The notes under the pieces: model-generated
What the model saw: only the letters and a program-made list of their open reading frames with translations
Database searches by the model: none
What the model was told of the DNA's origin: nothing
In this document: positions 44,400 to 56,849 of the stretch, piece by piece
Layout: each line of letters begins with the position of its first letter
Position numbering within the stretch: the first letter of the stretch is position 1
Position numbers and translations under genes: made by a program
Assembly: GCA_010015655.1 (NCBI GenBank)
Contig: ML976683.1
Location: forward strand, 230,722 to 294,721
Length of the DNA stretch: 64,000 nucleotides
From: Bimuria novae-zelandiae CBS 107.79
Taxonomy: Eukaryota; Ascomycota; Dothideomycetes; Pleosporales; Didymosphaeriaceae
Reading direction: 5' to 3'

Positions 44400-47300
44400 G
44401 AGAGGGTTTAATAAGGCTAATTTTAGCCTATCTACGTAGAACCTTAGGTACATGTTTGGCAGAACATCTAGTTCTACTACGTAAGAGTTTATTACCTTTT
44501 TTATAATAAACTTTATGTACTTCTAGTTAAGCTTCTTACTTAGGCGCTAGTTTTAGAGGTAGTTTTTATATTTTAGCTATATCTTATATTTTTTTCTTTA
44601 AGATTAGAGCGTTTTTATATTAATAGTTTACTAGGTGCTCTTGTTCTTATTAGGCTATTATTATTTTTTACCTAGGCAAAGTTAAAAACAATTTTAACCC
44701 ATTTATATTATTGCCTTTATAGCCTTCTTTACGTTAGTTCTAAGCTTTAAGGCCAACCTTTATGTCCTAAAGTTCTTAACTAGTTTAATATTCTAGCTAT
44801 AGAATAGAAAAAATAGGCTAACTTTTATTAATATAGCTTCTTGTCCTTTAATAGCTATCTAAGCTATAAGAAGCTACTTTATTTAGTTATCTTATTACCA
44901 GTGATAATATGCGTAAAGGTAGGCTTTAAAGATAGAGTTTATTTATTCTATTTGCCTGTCTGTCTCTAGGTACGTTACTATAAATAGTCTTTAATTAATG
45001 TCTGCTTATTTATAGAGCGTAGTCTAAAATTCGCTTACGAACTATCCCCCGCGGTCTAATATAATAAAGGAGGAGAAGAAGTAGTCTGCTACCTAGTATT
45101 AAAAAAACGCTATTATAACTATAGGTATATTAAAATTTAAGAGACTAATAAACTTAGGATTCTTATTAAGTTTATATATAATTACTATAATATTCGTGCA
45201 GCTGCCGCTCGTAGGTAAAGTAATAATAAAGTCTATTATAATATCCTTCTATTCTTATTTAGGTAGTAGTAAAGGTTTTGGCATGCCCTATTTTACTTTT
45301 CTTTATAGTTTAGTTCTTTTATAAATATTATAGTTCTTAATATACTGTCTTACTTAGTTAGATATCCTTAAGAAGAAGTAGTCTTAAGTAAGGATTTTAT
45401 AAGGATTTTTTTTATTTTAAGTATCTTAAAGATAGGGAACTATACGTAACTGCTATTAGCTTTATTTATAAAAGTTTTAATTTTAGTAATTATTGTCTTA
45501 ACCTATAGCATAGGTATCCTTAGCTATCTATACTATATTCTAAGATACTAATAGATAACTTTTATCTAGATTCGAACTTCCTAAGCCTGTTCTTAATATA
45601 GGCTTTTATTTTACTATACACGCTATCTTTATCATATTCTGCCTCTTATTATATAGTATTAAAGTATATTTTGCGTTATTTAGTAGGGTTATCGCCTCCT
45701 TAGAGGGTTAATATAGGTGGTTTAGGACATACCAGGTAAGTACTAGGTCCTTATCTGTTTTGGTATAGTTAGGTTCCCCTATAGTGTTTAAAAAATAAAA
45801 GACTTTAGGCGATCTCTTCTAGTAGTTTTTTTTTTTAAAAAAGTATAAAGTGTTTTAACTTTGATCTATTATCGCTATTATTCTTTAGTAGGTCTTAGTT
45901 TTTTTAGAAGAGGGCGTTCACCTTAGAGTTTACTAATCCTAGTCTATATATAAATATTATATTAATATAGCTAAGTGTATCTGCCTACTAAGCGTGTCGT
46001 TTGTCTAACCTTTATATAGTAGCAAAATACATAAGGTTTATATAATTGGTTTAGGCCGCAGGGTAGTTTACCACTTAATATATATTGTCTTATTTATTTA
46101 TGTATTTAATAAATATAAGTATCTCTTTTTTGTAAATAGTGTAGTAATATTCTGTTAGGCTATTTTTCACTAAAAAATAAGCTACTAAATATAAAATCTT
46201 ATTATTATTATTATCCTAAGAGAAGGATCCCCTAATTAACTAGCTAAAGACGACTACTTCGAGTACTAATTCTTATTTAAGGTTATAGTAGACTAGCGTA
46301 AAGTCTATATAAAACGTAATCCTTAAGAAGTTTAATATATACTATTACTTTTATCCCTAAATAAATTCTGCTCATTTACGAGTAAGCTTTATAAGGGGGC
46401 TTACTATACTAGAGAAGTTTTGTATAAATTTTTAATATAAGTTTATAAAGCTTATAAAACACTAGACTTCCTTTACTAAAGTTAGTAGCTCTTATTCTTA
46501 AATTACTTAGACTTTATCTAGGTCTATACTTACGTCCTTATTAACTTCTATAATAAATTTAAAGTACTTAGTTATTTTAACGTAGGACTTAGATTTTTTA
46601 ATATTTATATACAATTTTATAGCTTCTAACATTTAAATTATAGTACGTACTTTCTCTTTGTGGTCTTTTAGCTACTACTAGAGAAGATAAGAATATTATC
46701 TATATACGCTAAGTAGTAGTTATTAAGGTGCTTCTTTAGTATCTAATTAATATATTACTAAAACGTACTTAGCGGGTTAGCTAGGCTAAAAGAAACTACT
46801 AGCTACTTATAAAAACTAAATTAAGTTCTAAACGCTATCTTATATTTCTTATCATTTATTATCTAAAGCTTATAAAAGGCTTAAATTATACTAAGTTTAC
46901 TACACTATTTAGCCTTCGTAAGGAGCTAAAAGGTCTTATTAATTAATAGTAAAGGATACTAGTCTTTCTTTAAAATAGTATTTAAAGCTTAATAATTACT
47001 ATATAAGCGTAGTCATCTACTAGAGTTTTTAGTAAATAATACTAGGGCGGTAGTGCTAGACTTACTTACTTAAATAAAGTCTTTACTTAAGTATTTAGTA
47101 AGCTTTCTCTAAAGTATAAGCAGCTCTTTACGAGACATATTAAATAGAGAGCTATGGAGGATCTCTAGGATCTTGTTATCTTTTTCCATAAGAGGGATAA
47201 AAAGATCTACTCTAGGTCTATAGTGCTGGAAGAGCTTGTTAGCTTATTTTTTTTTCTTATAAAAGATACGCTATAAGTCCTTAATAGCTTGCGGGTTAAC
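44400..47300 (-). pseudogene. Gypsy pol (reverse transcriptase and integrase), RIP-inactivated
   Basis: On the minus strand about 47200-46650 gives the RT region: SRKELL in the entry motif, ALVLFTKN, and the active site AYIDNILIFS at about 46690-46720, where the second Asp of the YxDD box is Asn by a G-to-A transition. About 45210-44700 gives the integrase core (a degraded SDRGxQFVSEF block, then ETDRQIE), and further down VVELDVLPNMYL of the integrase C-terminus. Stops throughout. Order and spacing are normal for gypsy. Confidence 0.75.
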
Positions 47301-47750
47301 GCCTTCTATATATTTTGTATTAATATAGAAAATCCTTCAGCCTTATTTCCTAGGCGTCGATTACGCTAATTTATGGCTATAAAGGCTATAAATAATATCT
47401 CTTAAAACTTTATTAATAGTTTTTACCTTTTTAGTTACAGATGCGGGTGCCCAAATTTCTAATTTAAATTAATTTCTTTACTAGGACTAGTTTAATCTTA
47501 TTTTTCTTTATTTAGGTTAGGCTAAGGATTAAATTGTACGACTTATTATTAAATAAGACGTATAACTATATTAGTCCTATAAACCTATTAATATTTATTC
47601 CTAATTAGACTACTTTATAAACGAAGACTCGCATGCATCTAATACTACTAATTTTTTATTAATAGGGTAGGTTTTTACGCTATAGGTAGGCTTTTATTAT
47701 ACGGTTTTTTTAATTTGAATTTAAAAGTTAGAGAACTTAAATTAAATACC

Positions 47751-47952
47751 TGTCGGGAGGACTTGTTGCACTAGTGCTAAAAGGAAATACTTGATAACGA
47801 GTTACATTGGGTTGATTGATGCTTGTTTTCTCTCGTTCTATCTATTGAGTTGAAGTACATCGCGGGGTAGGGAAGCTAGTCCCATATGGGGCTCGCTCCA
47901 CACACATAGTGTTTTGCAACACGACAGAGGCCTTGAGGTTGTTAATCCAACA
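47751..47952 (-). repeat. Young solo LTR (202 bp) with perfect target duplication ATACC
   Basis: The segment runs TGTCGGGAGG...ATCCAACA on the plus strand (TGTTGGAT...CCCGACA on the minus, the likely LTR sense, Copia-like start). It is flanked on both sides by ATACC (47746-47750 and 47953-47957). Base composition is normal, so it entered the dead gypsy element after RIP, or was too short to be a RIP target. Confidence 0.85.
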
Positions 47953-48499
47953 ATACCGTTAATATAAATATAATATTATTAATATGCAAGTACACTATTA
48001 TTAGTGTTAAATTTAGCTATAGCTTTTAAAAGTTATTAAAACTTGTCTTTTACCCTTTTTCTACTTCTACCTCGTAGCGGCGACTATTTTTAGGAGAATT
48101 TAGTTTTCTAAATTAATAAATTCTATATTAAACTTTTTATTAAAAAACTCTTTAGTAGTAAGTATAGTAGCGCGAACTTGTACTAGTTTTATTATAAGTA
48201 AAAGTTTATACTACTTTACACGGTGTCCTATATCTCTATAATAAAAATATGAATTATTCTTATTACGGGTTTCTATTACCTCGCACGACACCTATATAGC
48301 TTGTTCCTAGGTGTTACTAGACCTGTGTCCTATAGATCTATCTACTGCTTAGTATCTTTTATCTTAGCTTTATTAGCCAGACATCCTTCTAAAGTTAGCT
48401 TAAGTAAGTTCTTAACTTATCTTATCTAACGTCTCGCTCTTAGCAAAGAACTTTAGTAATTATAATTTATTTTAAAAAAGATTTTCTTTAATCTTATTA

Positions 48500-50370
48500 A
48501 CGTACTTCACAAGCGAGTGTCCGATACAAGCGAGTGTCCGAAAACGCCAAGACCCCACCAAAACGTATCATCACCTATATTATAACGCGATGTCTCGGCC
48601 ACCTAATTAGCTACTAAAGTTAAAAGAAGCTCGATTACAGCTTACGCTTTAGGCTATTAAATAAAACGTAACACTTTTAATTCCGCGCGCTGTAGCAATC
48701 TATAGCGCTTTAGAAAGAGTAATAAGGCAAAGACGCGCTAAAGTAACCTTTTAACCTAATTATACGCCTAACTCTATGAATCTTCTAGCGACAGAGGAGC
48801 AGGTGATTATTTACTATATACTTAACCTAGACGCGCGAGGATTCCCTCCCCGGCTTACTACTATTAAAGATATAGCTAATTCTTTATTAGCTAAGCGGCG
48901 CTGCAAGCCTGTTAGCTAGCACTAGGCTATAAACTTTATAAAGCGCTAGCTAGAGCTCTAAGTCAAGTTTAATTAAAAGTATAACTATAAGAGAGCTCTC
49001 TGTGAGGATCCTGAGGTTATATAAGGCTGGTTCTGGCTTATAGAGAATACCAAAGCCAAGTATGGTATCCTGGACGAGGATACCTACAATTTCGACGAGA
49101 CTGGCTTTATAATAGGCATAATATTAACAGGAGCAGTTATTACAGGCTCTAAGTAATAAGGCAGGCTAAAGAGCGTATAGTAAGGTAACTAGTAGTAGAC
49201 TTTAGCTATCTAAGGCGTTAATGCAATGGGCTAGGCGATTCCACCCTTCCTTATCTTCTAGGGCAAGCACCACCTCTCTATCTGGTATAAAGAGAAGGAT
49301 CTACCTTATAATTAGGTTATTGCAGTCTCTAAGAACAGCTAGATAATAAATAAGCTTAGTCTATAGTAGCTAAAGCACTTTAACGCGTATATAAAAGGGC
49401 GTACTATTAGTAGCTATTAGCTGCTTGTTATTAACGGCCACGAGAGCTATAACTCGCTCGAATTCTAGCAATACTGCAAAGATAACAAGATTATTACTCT
49501 CTGTATGCCTCTATATTCGTCGCACCTCCTGCAGCCACTAGATATGGGGTGTTTCTCACCGCTGAAGAAGGCGTATGGGCGCCAAGCCGAGGATCTAATG
49601 CGCAACCACATCACGCATATTACTAAAATTAAGTTCTTACCTTACTTTATTACTACTTTTAAGGCTATAATTACTTAAAGTAATATTAAAAGAGGCTTTT
49701 AAGGCGCTAGCCTCGTTCCCCTTAACCTAGAAGTAGTAATATTAAAGCTTAACGTTTGTCTACGTACGCCTTCGCCTTATACTATACACGATAGTACATA
49801 GCAGTCGCAGACGCCTAGCAACACCCTAGAATTTAGGGCACAATCGACGCTGGTAAAGGAGAGAATTCAGAGGCACCTAGATAGTTCCCTAACAAGCATA
49901 GTTAAGGCCTTTAAAAAGGTAATAAAAGGCGTAGTAATAGTAGCGCACAAGCTAGTGTTAGCGTAAAAGCAGATTACTAAGCTACAAGCTACTAATAAGG
50001 CCGCCACACGATAGAAATCACATAAAAGAAAGCAACTATAGTAGGAAGGAGTTCTTACAGCTAAAAAAGGCTAGCGGCTAGCTACTCTAAAGGACTTTAA
50101 GGCGCGTAGTAATAAGAAGAAGGTAAAGAAGATAGTGCGCGCTAATAGAGGCGAATTTACTTAATAGCGCTATAGACGCTACGGTAAAGCTGGGCATAAT
50201 TCGCGCACGTGTAAAGAAGAAGTAGAAGTAGATTCTAAGTAGATTAGCCTACTACAATTTCTTATAAATATATATGCGCGTTCTGTACTATTGTGTAGAG
50301 TATAGATTTTGGTGGGGTCTTGGCGTTTTCGGACACTCGCTTGTATCGGACACTCGCTTGTGAAGTACGT
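48500..50370 (+). mobile_element. Complete Fot1/pogo-like transposon with perfect 64-bp inverted repeats
   Basis: The 1871-bp element is flanked by TA (48498-48499 and 50371-50372). Its two ends are identical reverse complements for 64 bp, from ACGTACTTCACAAGCG to the ACCCCACCAAAA box, and each holds two copies of the 16-bp unit ACAAGCGAGTGTCCGA. It interrupts the gag part of the surrounding gypsy element. The transposase inside is mutated, so it is non-autonomous now. Confidence 0.92.
48690..50240 (+). pseudogene. Fot1/pogo-like transposase, RIP-inactivated
   Basis: The frame is readable through many TAA/TAG codons. A helix-turn-helix/CENP-B-like N-terminal half leads to the DDE core: NFDETGF with the first Asp, VINGHESYNSLEF where the usual DGH Asp is Asn (G-to-A), and SSHLLQPLDMGCFSPLKKAY with the third acidic residue. 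A C-terminal zinc knuckle, RYRRYGKAGHNSRTC, has its first two Cys changed to Tyr. Family assignment is firm; activity is excluded by the stops. Confidence 0.85.
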
Positions 50371-51463
50371 TAGCTCTTTTTTAGGCCCTTTATAAGTCTT
50401 AATTATTACCTATATTTACTATAACTATTAAGTCCCGTAAGTTATCGCAAAGACTCTAATAGTATAGGTTTTTTTTAAAAAAAAAATTAACTATACTCTT
50501 TAGCTTCTATAGCGTAGTTATTAAAGTTAAAATTAAAATTATAAAGCTTCTAGTTTTTTATTATATTATAAGTGAATAGTTACGCGCGATGTCTTTAGCT
50601 AGATAGTTATAAAAGTTATAATTTAATAACTCCTAAAGGTTAGCTTTAGTGTATTCTAGATAGTAGGCTAGGTACGTAATTCCTACCGTCGCTATATGTC
50701 TTATTATTTAACTAATAATATATTTAAGTATATTTCTAAGGTATTCCTCATTATCTAAGATCCTATATTGCATTACTATCTTAAAGTAGGAGCAATCCTA
50801 TTATTTAATATTAGAGTAGGCTAAATTAAAATTTTTAGGAGAGTAGGTTCTTTCTTAGTTTAAATAAGCGCTACTATTAATCTCTATAGTAGCTTTATTT
50901 ATTAGTCTAATTTTAATAGCTAATTCGTACCTTTTATTTCCTAAAATTATTATTATAATATTAGGAATTCTTAGTGCTTTTTTACTATTTCTTTAGTTAG
51001 TCCTTTTACTCCTTATAATAGAGTCTAAAGGGTATCCTAGAGGTTAATAAGTGCTTTAACCTTAAAAAATTATTATATTTTATTCTCATTAACTATTAAT
51101 ACCTAAGGTTTAGTTATAAATAGAGAGACTATCCGTTTATCTCTCTAGTTATTATTTTTTATAAGCTAATAGCTGGCTGCGTATTATTATTTACGCTAAA
51201 ACGTAGACCTTTAGTAAAAAGTTTTATTTTTATTTTTACAATTTCTTTATTTAGTAGAGATAGTCTTACTAGCGTTAAGTATCTATTAGGACTTCTTTTT
51301 AATTACTTACTAGGGAAGGTTCTATCTCTTTATAGGCTTAGGCATTATCTTTATAGTATTTATCTACATAAGTCCTTTAACTTTATATGCGACTTTATAG
51401 CTTTAGTTTCTATTTATATTTAAAATCTATTTGTTCCTTAACGGGTAAAAGTAATTAATTTAA

Positions 51464-51624
51464 CATAAGAGGCTAGGTGCTTAAGGAGCTAAAGGTGCTA
51501 AAAAAATACTTATAAATTTAATAAAAAGTTTGAAGTTAATCTTTAGGCATTAAACTTATATATCTAGGATTCGCATAATCGAGGATTAAGGATTCAAGGA
51601 AACAACTAGGCGTAGTCCATTATA
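51464..51624 (-). repeat. 5' LTR of the gypsy element
   Basis: 161 bp, aligns along its length with 42024-42184. Differences are mainly transitions. The gag-side flank is AT-rich; the outer flank AGGCC is the target duplication. Confidence 0.8.
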
Positions 51625-51791
51625 AGGCCTAACGTTTAGTATATAAAGAATTTCTCAGAGTTATTAATAATTTAATTTTAATAGCTATTTATTATAATAA
51701 TAAATCCTAGTAATGCTTAAGCCTCTAATACCTTTATAAAGAAAGTTATACTTCCTTATCCTATATTAATACTAAAATATTAGGTTAAGGT

Positions 51792-51896
51792 GTCACGATG
51801 CGTATATATACTATCCTATGCCTTGTAACGATAGATATCGTTACTCGTTCCTTTTGGGGATATATGGCGTCGTGGTACAGGGCGACGTACATTACA
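51792..51896. repeat. 105-bp solo LTR-like element with target duplication TAAGG
   Basis: TGTCACGATG...GTACATTACA, with TG/CA ends, is flanked by TAAGG on both sides (51787-51791 and 51897-51901). It contains the palindrome AACGATAGATATCGTT and has normal base composition. Its size is small even for an LTR, so a mini-LTR or other short element is possible. It split a telomere-like repeat. Confidence 0.7.
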
Positions 51897-51960
51897 TAAG
51901 GTTAGGTTAGGATTAGGTTTTTATATAATATAACCTAACCCTAACCTAATCCTAACCTAT
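51897..51960. repeat. Head-to-head telomere-like repeats
   Basis: TAAGGTTAGGTTAGGATTAG is followed after an AT-rich centre of about 15 bp by AACCTAACCCTAACCTAATC and CTAACC. The G-rich strand is on the left and the C-rich on the right, as in an end-to-end joint of two telomeres. The sequence following it (CTATTTACCAGCCTAG) also follows the telomere-like words at 41820-41860, in inverted orientation. Confidence 0.55.
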
Positions 51961-52814
51961 TTACCAGCCTAGTCGTACCCTTCTTAGGATAGTTTATATA
52001 AAGTTTTTTCTTTAGAAAGACTTTTCCTAAGCTATCTATAATATGGCTACGCGTTTATATAATTTATACTTTTAATTACAGGCGTATGCCCTCCACGACG
52101 GACCTAGCCTACCCTTTTATATTTTATTTTATTTAATGAAGGGCCTATTAGGGCCTTTTTTTTATTATTATTTACTAGTGGAGAGCTTAGTCTTCCTTTA
52201 AAGTTATAGGTCTTACTTAAAACTACTACTTTATTTAGTAATTAGTAAAAGGAAAGAGCTAGTTATTCTGTAATAATTACTTTTAAAAAAATTAAATTTA
52301 ATATAGGAGGGTTTAGGCCTATGGGACATAAAATACTAAACAAATATAAATAAATTTAATAAAAAGCTTAAGTAGCTTCTCCCTACGCTATATATACAGC
52401 TTCTAAGTAGAGGAGTCTAATTCTAGAGGGGTTAGATCCGTTTTTAGTTACTCTAGAGGTATCCTAGTGACTCTTAGAGTTGCTTAGAGCTCAGGCTACG
52501 AGGTTTCTTAGCCTAGGCTTTGTAAATGGGCTGGGTCGCAAGGGCCACAGTTGGGTCTGACTAAGCAGAATACCAAAATTCTAAACTTTAAACTCTCTAT
52601 AACTTTATATATAAAGAAGCTATACTTATGCTATTTTAATATGAGGTATATATATAGTAATATATTTAATTTTTAGAAAATTATACAGTACATTAAGTCG
52701 TACATCCTAAAAAAAGACGTAAAATATTACTAAAATAATAATTTCTCTATAAAATAAATACAAAATTTAGGCTTTTTTAATTTATATAACTTATATATAA
52801 ATATATACCGCATA
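51961..52814. other. AT-rich sequence, unclassified transposon remnants
   Basis: RIP-like AT-rich DNA without a coherent frame. Near 52550 a terminus resembling that of the MITE-like element at 39443-40017 is seen. No gene recognised. Confidence 0.4.
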
Positions 52815-54082
<1,268 letters not shown>

Positions 54083-54411
54083 TAGGTGCGAGTCTGCTTT
54101 GTCTATCTGCGTAGTCGGCTGGCGACCAACACTCTCGGTACGTTTTATTAAACTAATGCAGGCAAGGTTTGGTATCGATAGGATTATTACGGTCTATGAG
54201 CTCAGGAAGTTAGAGGATGGTGAGAGTAGTAAATAGGCGGGACACCTGCCCGCTAGCGTAGCCTTTTGCTGCGCCGGCTTAACTGCGGCCCAAATTGTGC
54301 ACGTGATTACTGTGTCGACTGGGCGGGGAAACCGCATACCCCACCAAGCCGCGCACGTGCATAAAAATCGATTGGGAATCTCTTTGATATTGCTAAGGAA
54401 AGCAATTCATC
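54083..54411. other. Upstream flank of the GCN5 pseudogene
   Basis: Sequence of normal composition between the pseudogene and the piggyBac element. A short plus-strand frame ending at 54236 resembles nothing known. It may be duplicated promoter DNA of the parental GCN5. Confidence 0.35.
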
Positions 54412-56724
54412 TTAAACGTACCCTATCCCCCGCAGGGCCTGAATCTGCCGTACACGGGCCACATGTAAGTGGCCAATCGGATGAACCCTCCGACTCTGCA
54501 TGAAAACCAAATAATATGAGCTTGTAGGGCAAATTTGTATAGAGATTGCATTCTTGGAGGTTTTAACATAGAATTACTTGATACTTGAGCTTATTTTCGT
54601 GTCAACTTGCTTGATCGTTCGGTGACGTCGTAGGTGCTCTTGCCAGCACTCAGAGCGTACTTCTGGCCTACACAAAGGCAACTTGCAGACGGAGCAGCCA
54701 AACAACGTCCTCGGAGTACGTCTGTTGCCTGAAGTCGTCTTGAGAGGCATCCTTGAAGGCGCTGAGCTGTTGCTCTTACGCCCAGTTGTAGCACAAACAG
54801 CACAAGTCTTTGCCTCTGCAAATAGCTTGATAGACTTGTGGGCGCTCTCCTCAGTGACGACGACGTCGTCGACTCTTGCCCGCTTCTTTGACCCGTGGCA
54901 AAGGCTGGTGCCACGCTCAAAGAGCTGCTCTATAAGCTTGTATAGGAACTTCTTGTGGCCCGATTGTTTGGTATGGACGGCGGAGGAGTACGAGGAGAGT
55001 CTATACGCGTTATTGAGGCTCAAATCGAGTAGAAAGTAGAGTAGAGGTCGCCAAGTACGATGCTTGACCTGCTGCGTGGAGTAATAGCTTCTGCACTGAT
55101 CAAATCGATCAACGTCGCTCTTGTGGCGATTGTAGTCGTCAATCATCGTAGGGATCCCGAGAAACTTTACAGCGTGATTGCCAAAGGCCTCCTCGAAGAC
55201 GTTTTTGTTGTTTTGGGCCAGCTTTGAGCGTCGACGTAGCTTGACGATGTGTTGCGTTGCTAGGTAGCGATTATCGTTAGTTGACAGAGTACGACTCCAT
55301 GCCAAGACTTGTCAAGAATGACGTCAGTACTCACGCTCAGCGACTGTACTTGCAAAAAGCACGACTTGACTGTCTCTCCAAGCCATCTCCAGTACTCTCT
55401 TTGACGCTGAGAGCGCCCAGTATGTCTCTCCCCACCTCATCTTGCTCGAAAACTGCGTCTTTATACGTATAAGATTGCTATTGAAGCGCTCCTTTAATAG
55501 CTTTTTACTGGCCGACCTGCTATTGTTTATCTCAACTTCTGCCTTGGCCGTCATCTCAAAAAGCTCCTCCGTCGAAGTTTTGGTCGTCCTGACTGTCCCA
55601 GCACAGCCTACGCCTTTGGATCTCAGGTATTCGAGCATGGGGATGGTGTTGAAGAGATTGTCGTCCCAAACAATATGGAGATTCGGCGGAAAGCGTCGCT
55701 GCTCAGCAGCGCCAACAGCGAGTACGAGACTGATGGGCAACGACTCAGTGGGCGTAAAGGACGCAGAAGCTTCGTCCGCAGGACTCAGTAAGTTAACAGG
55801 CCCTCGGCTAGCACCTCTAGCATGAAATAACCAGTTTATCAGGTATCCATCGTTGGCCAAACACCAGATTTTGAAGCCCTCTGGTGTCGGCTTCGTCTTG
55901 ATTATCACGACCTCGCTGGCGCGGCCAGTAAATCTCGCAATTGCCTCGTCAACGCAGAGGTGCTTGCCGGGCTTCCAATACTTGAAGCTGCGCTCACGCA
56001 GAGTCTCCGACAACTCCCACACGCGTCCGAATGGTGAAGAGAACTTCTGCTCAACCTCAGCGCAATAGAGATATCTGTCGAGCTGCTCCCATCGCTTTTG
56101 CGGCATGTACTGACCTATCTTGTGCGTAGGCGCGTTCACATGGCCCGGCTGCCAATACTCCTTCAGTGACGGTTCGCGATGGACTCCCATATAGACGATG
56201 ATTGCAAAGTACGTGTACAACTCTGCCGGTGACGTCGGTTTCCAGTCTCTACAATATTCCTGCGAGGGCGCTTGCCGGAGCAACTCAGCGTGGCGATTCG
56301 TATGGTGGGCGATACTATCGAGGACGTCGACGTCAAAAAACAACTCGAATAGGGAAATAGGATCCCCCGCGATACCTTCAGGTATCTCCGCCTCACCAAA
56401 AATACGTGGGTTGTTGATCTTGAGCGGTTGCCAGTCGGGTGGCGGATCCTTTGGCAGATTGGGCAAAACACCAGCTTTTTTCGAGTACTTTGTGTACCTG
56501 ACGAAGTCGGCATCATTGCTCAGCGTCACGGCACCTTTAGGCATAGTTGCAGATGGTAGAGCTTCTAAAAAAGGTTTATTTTAGCTGGTAATTGACGATT
56601 TTTGGGAATTGCTGACATCACGATGCAAGGTTTGGAGGTTTCGAACGCTTTCATCTAATTGGCCATTCATATGTGGCCCGTGTACGGCAGATTCAGGCCC
56701 TGCGGGGGATAGTGATTGGATTAA
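54412..56724 (-). mobile_element. piggyBac-type DNA transposon, structurally intact
   Basis: Inverted repeats of about 60 bp (54421-54484 and 56650-56714) share the core CTATCCCCCGCAGGGCCTGA and continue similar through the GTACACGGGCCACAT block. They enclose one intact transposase gene. TTAA, the piggyBac target, occurs just outside both ends (54412-54415 and 56721-56724), though 5 and 6 bp from the CCCT/CACT tips, so exact borders are uncertain. No RIP damage is seen in the element. Confidence 0.8.
54574..56544 (-). CDS. piggyBac transposase (DDE_Tnp_1_7) with C-terminal zinc-binding domain
   Basis: Exons 56544-55335 and 55259-54574 join over a 75-nt intron (GTGAGT...CTAAC...CTAG) to give 631 residues without stops. 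Signature segments are CVDEAIARFTGR (first catalytic Asp), LHIVWDDNLFNTIPM (second), and IDDYNRHKSDVDRFDQCRSY (third and fourth Asp, as in animal piggyBac); LRRRS and RTWRPLLYFLLDLSLNNAY also match the family order. The C-terminus has a Cys-rich domain (CAVC...CSVCKLPLC...CWQEH), which in piggyBac binds the transposon ends. Cut-and-paste transposition into TTAA without footprint is the family reaction. The splice restores STVAE-PTQHIVKLRRR. Predicted functional from sequence only. Confidence 0.88.
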
Positions 56725-56849
56725 GCGGCGGAGCGTCTCGCCGAATTCGGCGATGCTAATCGATACCGAGGTGGACAGCGTAACGATTCCGACGTAACGA
56801 TCACCCCACCTTAACAACACTAAAACTTCACCACGCGATAACTCTATTA
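56725..56849. other. Junction between piggyBac and the next pogo remnant
   Basis: About 100 bp of normal-composition DNA, then an abrupt change to AT-rich sequence near 56820. No gene. Confidence 0.4.

Larger units (their letters stand above)
42024..51624 (-). mobile_element. Full-length RIP-inactivated Ty3/gypsy retrotransposon with nested insertions
   Basis: Two 161-bp LTRs (42024-42184 and 51464-51624) lie in direct orientation. Flanks are AGACC (42019-42023) and AGGCC (51625-51629), a 5-bp target duplication with one G-to-A change. A polypurine tract (GGAAAGGGAGGTA on the minus strand) abuts the 3' LTR at 42184. Minus-strand content in order: gag with a decayed zinc knuckle, RT, integrase, then an antisense ORF. 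Inside are a Fot-like element (48500-50370) and a solo LTR (47751-47952); without them the element is about 7.5 kb. All frames are riddled with TAA/TAG. Confidence 0.85.
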
